Positions 59,643 through 64,000 of a stretch of DNA of 64,000 bases are shown here, in pieces. The position numbers were made by a program, and so were the translations under genes. This stretch comes from Phycomyces nitens (lineage: Eukaryota > Mucoromycota > Mucoromycetes > Mucorales > Phycomycetaceae). Location: assembly GCA_022702545.1 (NCBI GenBank), contig JAHRBC010000001.1, positions 6,944,001 to 7,008,000 of the forward strand, in the 5' to 3' direction. Below the pieces are notes generated by a model. It saw nothing but the letters and a program-made list of their open reading frames with translations. It had not been told where the DNA came from and did not search any database. Numbering within the stretch: the first letter of the stretch is position 1; each line of letters starts with the position of its first letter.

Positions 59643-60747
59643 CAAGGTTTTCACATTAGAATTTTGATTCGTGGCCAACAATTTAACCGTTGGCTACGCA
59701 TTAAAATAACAAATATTTCAAGTTTATTTCCAAGTTGATACATTTTTCGTATAAAGACACTGGATGCCTAGCCCATTTTTTTTACAGTCTTTTCTTGTGA
59801 TTGTATAGGTACCGGCCTTGGTTCTCTCGATGAGAAAATCCTGGTCATCCAAAGAGCTCTTCTTGACAAAATTCTTTAATTTGGAAAAGCACTCTAGCAG
59901 GCTTTAAAAAGGAAAGTACAAAGGCAAGAATTTGATCGAATACCTGTTTATTGCCTCCAGCCACCCACGAAACCCAGGGCTGTAATGTATAATGACAGAA
60001 TCCGATACAAGGTAGCAAGGTCTCGCATTTGCTGCTGGATAAACTCTTTGAAAATCGGTTCTGTTAATAGATATAAATGTTTAATTAAAACCATTATTTG
60101 CAAAAATAAAATAAACTTTACAAGATTATGTATACCAGTAGCTCCACCATCAATTACCTTGACTTGGCAAGATTCAACACCTTTAAAGAAAAAAGGCAAA
60201 AATAATGATGATATTCTTGGCTTTCTTGGCTCTTGTTGTCTCCAGAACTAGTTTTCCTGCCTTGGATCTGGTCTGGTCCTTTACAATGTTAATATTAAGT
60301 CATGCCTCACCTACGAATATACAATCCTGGTTGTATATTATCTTTGTAGGTTAAAGACTCATTACAAATTGTTTTCTTTTAAAGAGTTTCCTCGTCATTT
60401 CTCTTTTTTTTTGCCTATTACCACCAAAGGGCTTATATATAGTCGTGAAAGTTTCTTTTGAATCTCTTGACAATCACAAAAAAAAAGGTTTCTCTGGGAA
60501 TCTTTAATTGATTCGTGCTTTTTTTTCAATTATAAGCTTTCGGATAAGAAGAGATCTTGTTGCTTGCTAGCTTGCTGGCTGTGTTTATTGTAAAGATAGT
60601 CATCAAATATTATTGAAACAATCTGTTTTTGATCTCGTGTGTGTTTAAATCCCAATCTCAATACGTGATATTTGGTTATTTTAATGGAGGCACAACAGTT
60701 AAATTGCTGGCCACAAATCAAATTCTAATGTGAAAATCCTGTATTTA
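59637..60747. mobile_element. 1.1 kb element with ~80-bp terminal inverted repeats
   Basis: Positions ~59643-59722 and, inverted, ~60662-60741 share a repeat of about 80 bp at roughly 85% identity. Both begin CA(A)GG-TTTTCACATTAGAATT and continue through GTGGCCA-CAATTTAAC to CATTAAAATAAC. Outside each end is TATTTA (59637-59642 and 60742-60747), a possible 6-bp target-site duplication; AT-richness makes this weak. Nothing inside resembles a transposase. The cargo is a small spliced gene on the minus strand with its own TATA box, whose stop lies against the left repeat. Non-autonomous DNA transposon or captured-gene cassette are the leading readings. Confidence 0.55.
59724..60398 (-). CDS. Small spliced gene of unknown function inside the inverted repeats
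   Basis: On the minus strand a TATA box (CTATATATAAG, ~60434-60444) precedes an ATG at 60398 (MTRKLFKRKQF). Three downstream blocks with splice-like borders follow: around 60274, 60180-60158 and 60060-59951, and a final block from 59889 to a TAA at 59726-59724. One consistent frame reads SCQVKNRFSKSLSSSKCETL, then CFSKLKNFVKKSSLDDQDFL to the end (ITRKDCKKNGLGIQ). The exact exon chain at the 5' end is uncertain, and another frame through the middle block is also open. I do not recognise the product; it is basic, Cys- and Ser-rich, about 130-140 residues, with no transposase motif. Confidence 0.35.
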
Positions 60748-61130
60748 TATATACGTATTTAATAAGTTTAGTAAAGAACTCTGGCTATTTAGTAGAATAG
60801 TTTATGTTTATTTTTGAAACAAAGTTTATATATATATAATATTTAGGTTTTAGGCATACGCTGTAACAAAGTATGGTAGAAAAAAAGGAAATATACAGAG
60901 TATAATTATATAGACGCAAAGGGGAGACTAAGATGGAGTGTAAAGGAGTGGAGGCAAGGATGTGAGGCTGTGAGGTTGTGGCATGGTTTTTTTTTGATCA
61001 ACAAAAAAGGAGAAGGAAGGGTGGGGGTGAGGGTGGGGGGTGAGGGCAATACATTTCTCTTGTTTTAAAGAAAGAGACGGTAAATAAAGGGAATGGAGTG
61101 TGTGAGTTGGCATAAGGTCTTGTCATTTTC
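60742..61130. other. AT- and G-rich intergenic spacer
   Basis: 389 bp. A G-rich stretch (GGGTGGGGGTGAGGGTGGGG type, ~61019-61040) is unusual for this sequence. No gene recognised. Confidence 0.5.
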
Positions 61131-62017
61131 TCAAGAGCTTATTGGCTTCATGCCTGCTGCTGCGTGCCATGTTGAAAAGGACGCAGCTCGACGAGATTTC
61201 AGGTATTGCTTTTTCCACAGAGCGAACTCTTGGTCTGTAGAGATGCCGTAGATATCATACAGTATAGGTCTGCAGCCATTGATGCCTTCTTCGATTATAT
61301 ACATAAACTCTTCTGCCAGGCGAGCCTTTGGATCCTCTGTAAAGGCAAGAAACGGACACCATTGTTAAAATAGATTCGAAGGTATAATATATACATATAT
61401 AAATAAATATGGCTTACTCAATTCGATTTCTTTGACTTCCTCTTGAATGACAGTGTAGCCTGAATCGGCAAGTAGCTTGCCAACCTTTCTGGCAATGTGA
61501 ATGTCGAGATCATTGTTCTCCATCAGTATTTTGACTAGAAGTTTATATTAGTTTGTGTAAGTATATACAAATAAAGGAATTGTCTAATGTAGCTACATAT
61601 TTAAATACAAAACTTACGTCTATTTGTGTACACTGTCAAAAAGTCATCAGTGGCTTCCTATTTAGGCAACAATAGAAATGTTAGGACTCACAACAGCAGA
61701 TCAATCGTATCGAATTCAAGCAAGAAAAGACAGTATACCTCAAAGAGACATTCCAAGAGCTGGACACATCCTCCGGGCCTTAATACTCGGTAGATCTCCT
61801 TGAGGACAATTGGCCAGTTGGTGAGCTGGAGACAGGCACCAAAGAGGCGCAGTTGAACAAAGTCAAAAGAATTGTCTTGGTAGGGGATTCCGTCAAGAAT
61901 ATCGAGGACTTGGAAAGTGACATTGGGAGGGCGAATGGCCTGAGGAAATATTGGTAGTTTGTCTATTCCAACACAGGTCGCGTTTGGATATTCAGTAGCT
62001 ACATCCTTTTTTTTAAA

Positions 62018-62049
<32 letters not shown>

Positions 62050-62662
62050 GGTTAAAACTGTCAAGATTTTGATATTCAGGGAATCAAATGAATGTAGGGT
62101 TATTACCATGATCCAGCTTCCTGTTCCAACACCAAGGTCTAGGATTCGAGTAGGCTGGTCAAAGTCGATGTGCTTATTTACGTTTTTTAGGATATTTCTA
62201 TATATAAAAAAAAGATAATAAAATGGTGTGAGATAAGTTTAATAATATAAAGTTTAATTATACTAATAATTAAAATTATAATTATAATTGTAACAGCTAC
62301 TAAATGAGTACCTTACCCTTCGAACAAGGCCTTTAGACCAAAGTGTTGCTATGAATTGAAATGTAGAATAATGGCAATCAATATATATAAATATAAATAT
62401 ATATAAATAAAAGAAAGAAAGATGGAAAGTGACTTGGATTAGTAAGTATCATTACCATACTCATACGGTCGCCGTCTCCATTTCTGTGTGGGTTAAAGCA
62501 TGCTGAAGGTGAGTTGTATCCCTTTTCTGAGCTGTGTGAATCGCAGGTCTCTCTTGTATCCAATGTTTCGATAGTACTGTGCGATTCAGGATTGCTTTTC
62601 TCACTCTTTCGTTCGCTGTGTCGTCTACGAGCATCTTTTGGTATTGAAATATGGGTTCCCAT
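61131..62662 (-). CDS. SAM-dependent methyltransferase with MG-x3-S N-terminus (copy 2)
   Basis: About seven exons; start ATG 62662, stop TGA 61133-61131. The N-terminus MGTHISIPKDARRRHSERK fits N-myristoylation (Gly2, Ser6) followed by basic residues, as in copy 1 at 27188. The class I fold is seen in RILDLGVGTGSWIM (motif I), ATCVGIDKLPIF (motif II region) and VLRPGGCVQLLECLFE (post-motif strand). A C-terminal helical part ends SFSTWHAAAGMKPISS. The family matches fungal UMTA-like methyltransferases; substrate unknown. One exon junction needs AGAC|GTAAG and TTCTAG|TC to keep the VKILMENND frame. Confidence 0.85.
62018..62047. repeat. (ATA)n microsatellite in methyltransferase intron
   Basis: About 28 bp of tandem AAT/ATA trinucleotides. 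Confidence 0.85.
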
Positions 62663-64000
62663 TGTAGTGTGTGTATGTTGATGTTATGTGAATTTGTAGA
62701 GTATATAAAAGGAGAGGAAGAAGGAAGATATATTTCAAGAGATTCGCAATATAATGCTTTGTCTAAAAAGATATATATATGTGTGTGTGGCTTGAAATGG
62801 AAAAGAATACACGGTTTCACTTTCTGTGTTCCCTTGGAAAAAAAAGGTCTCTTGGGAATGAATGTTTTGACAAGGGAAAGGGGAGCTCCCTTCTGAATGA
62901 AGAATATTGCAACTAGGTGGTATCCATTTAGGACATTATCTCGCCTGTTGCACCGTATCGTAGCATATCACCGTGGTTGTACGGAACAACATGGAGTTCG
63001 AGACAAGACAAGGGAATTGGAGACCTTTTTTTTTCTTGTGGTTTGAAATCAAGAAAACTTAAAGTATATTTATGTGAGAAAATCCACGTTTTGTTTTGGG
63101 TTCAATTCACCGACAATAGGGATATCAATATTTATATTTATTATATTCCTGTTAAAAATGTTATATAGGTAAATAAGGTATTGTTTTATAGGCAAACATG
63201 ATCCAGAACTGGCTCACTAGCATCAACAGCGGCCCTCTTGTGCTGGAGTCTGTGTTTCTTTCCCTATTTGCTCAACTGTAACGTCTCAAAGTACCCCCCA
63301 GTACCACTAATTCTCATCAAATGCCTTGTATTCTAGTCTCTGACCTTCATCTGGTTAATGTTCCGGCTGACGAATCTTGATCAGAAAGTCAAGGGCTATA
63401 TAGGAAATTATAAAGAACATATAATAATGATATCAATACAATACAATACATGGCTTCTCCGCACAATTTTGGTTATACCAGCCCCATTTGATAATTTTTT
63501 GGGGTTTAATCTGCACGGTCCTCGTTGAGATTCAGCAAAGATTCCTTGCTCTGGCTTGATTGACTCTGTTTGCCTTGTTCATCACAGATATTCTAGTGTA
63601 ATCCTTGGGTTTAAAACTGTTTTCTTGTGCAAAGGTGCTCAACATTTCCTTTTGAAGAATATCTATTTTGGACTCTTTAATAATAATAATAATAAGTGTG
63701 GGACACCATTAGTAAAAGTCACAAATTGGATAAACACCAAGAGGTTTGACACTTTAGTATTGCTGATTGACATTAGAGCATCCTGTTACCTGTGGGAACA
63801 TTAGTAATCATCCAGAATCCCGTGTCTCATTAGTCTTATCCAGCCAGAATTCATGAAATGAGAATCTTATCATCAATTCAATGGCCAACATCACAAATGA
63901 TTCTAAATGACAAATTGATTTGGAATCACAGTACCACATATAATAATGGACACTCTAGTATTTTATTCTTGTGAACGTGTGCTGTGAGAATATTGTACTG
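62663..64000. other. AT-rich region to window end, no gene seen
   Basis: Upstream of the second methyltransferase. Contains a (TG)n/(TA)n mix near 62772-62790, (ATA)n near 63679, and short open frames without recognisable motifs. A 27-codon frame near 63198 (QNWLTSINSGPLVLESVF) has balanced composition but no supporting context. Confidence 0.4.

Noticed and set aside
62377..62402. (TATAAA) tract near the second methyltransferase as a promoter
   Set aside because: It lies within an intron of that gene on the minus strand, so it is a microsatellite, not a TATA box.

Overview
The window looks like nuclear DNA of an early-diverging filamentous fungus, most likely a Mucoromycota mould (Mucorales-like). 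The reasons are AT-rich intergenic DNA full of microsatellites, genes with many short GT-AG introns (about 45-80 nt, a few near 32-34 nt), a fused tryptophan synthase, a PAS plus GATA-finger protein of the White Collar-2 type, a fungal Cho2 methyltransferase and a Tnp2-like transposase exon. Species assignment is inference. All multi-exon models were spliced by hand from reading frame and splice consensus; coordinates run from start codon to stop codon and include introns.

Layout. 0-5 kb: a SUR7/PalI-type membrane protein (+) converges on a WD40-repeat nuclear-type protein (-). 5-10 kb: two F-box genes in tandem (+). 10-16 kb: a GNAT acetyltransferase (-), a dead Tc1/mariner element with inverted termini, a cyclase-fold enzyme (-) and a GPATCH11-type G-patch protein (-). 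16-20.5 kb: a gene-poor, very AT-rich stretch holding a tRNA-Ala(AGC). 20.5-27 kb: CHO2 (phosphatidylethanolamine methylation) and RGP1 (Golgi Ypt6 exchange factor subunit), both (-). 27-32 kb: an SAM methyltransferase with a myristoylation-type N-terminus (-), divergent SEC11 signal peptidase (+) and a PH-domain protein (-). 32.7-35 kb: SART1/SNU66 splicing factor (-). 36.5-40.3 kb: Tnp2-like transposase remnants and an AIG1-type GTPase (+).

41-47 kb: URI1/Bud27 prefoldin (-) divergent from the bifunctional tryptophan synthase (+). 47-51.7 kb: a DHHC palmitoyltransferase (-), a Csm1/Pcs1 monopolin-type kinetochore protein (+) and an uncharacterised protein with a PP1-docking-like motif (-). 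53.5-56.5 kb: WC-2-like PAS/GATA protein and a Pcl-type cyclin (both +). 57.8-62.7 kb: a TauD-type dioxygenase (-), a 1.1 kb element with ~80 bp terminal inverted repeats enclosing a small spliced gene of unknown function, and a second methyltransferase with a myristoylation-type N-terminus (-).

The genes are mostly unrelated housekeeping and signalling functions, as expected for a fungal chromosome arm; no biosynthetic cluster is evident. The most unusual items are the inverted-repeat cassette at 59.6-60.7 kb, two GC-AG introns, a probable 9-nt microexon, two 32-34 nt introns, the pair of lipidation-type methyltransferases, and a fourfold repeated basic box in URI1.
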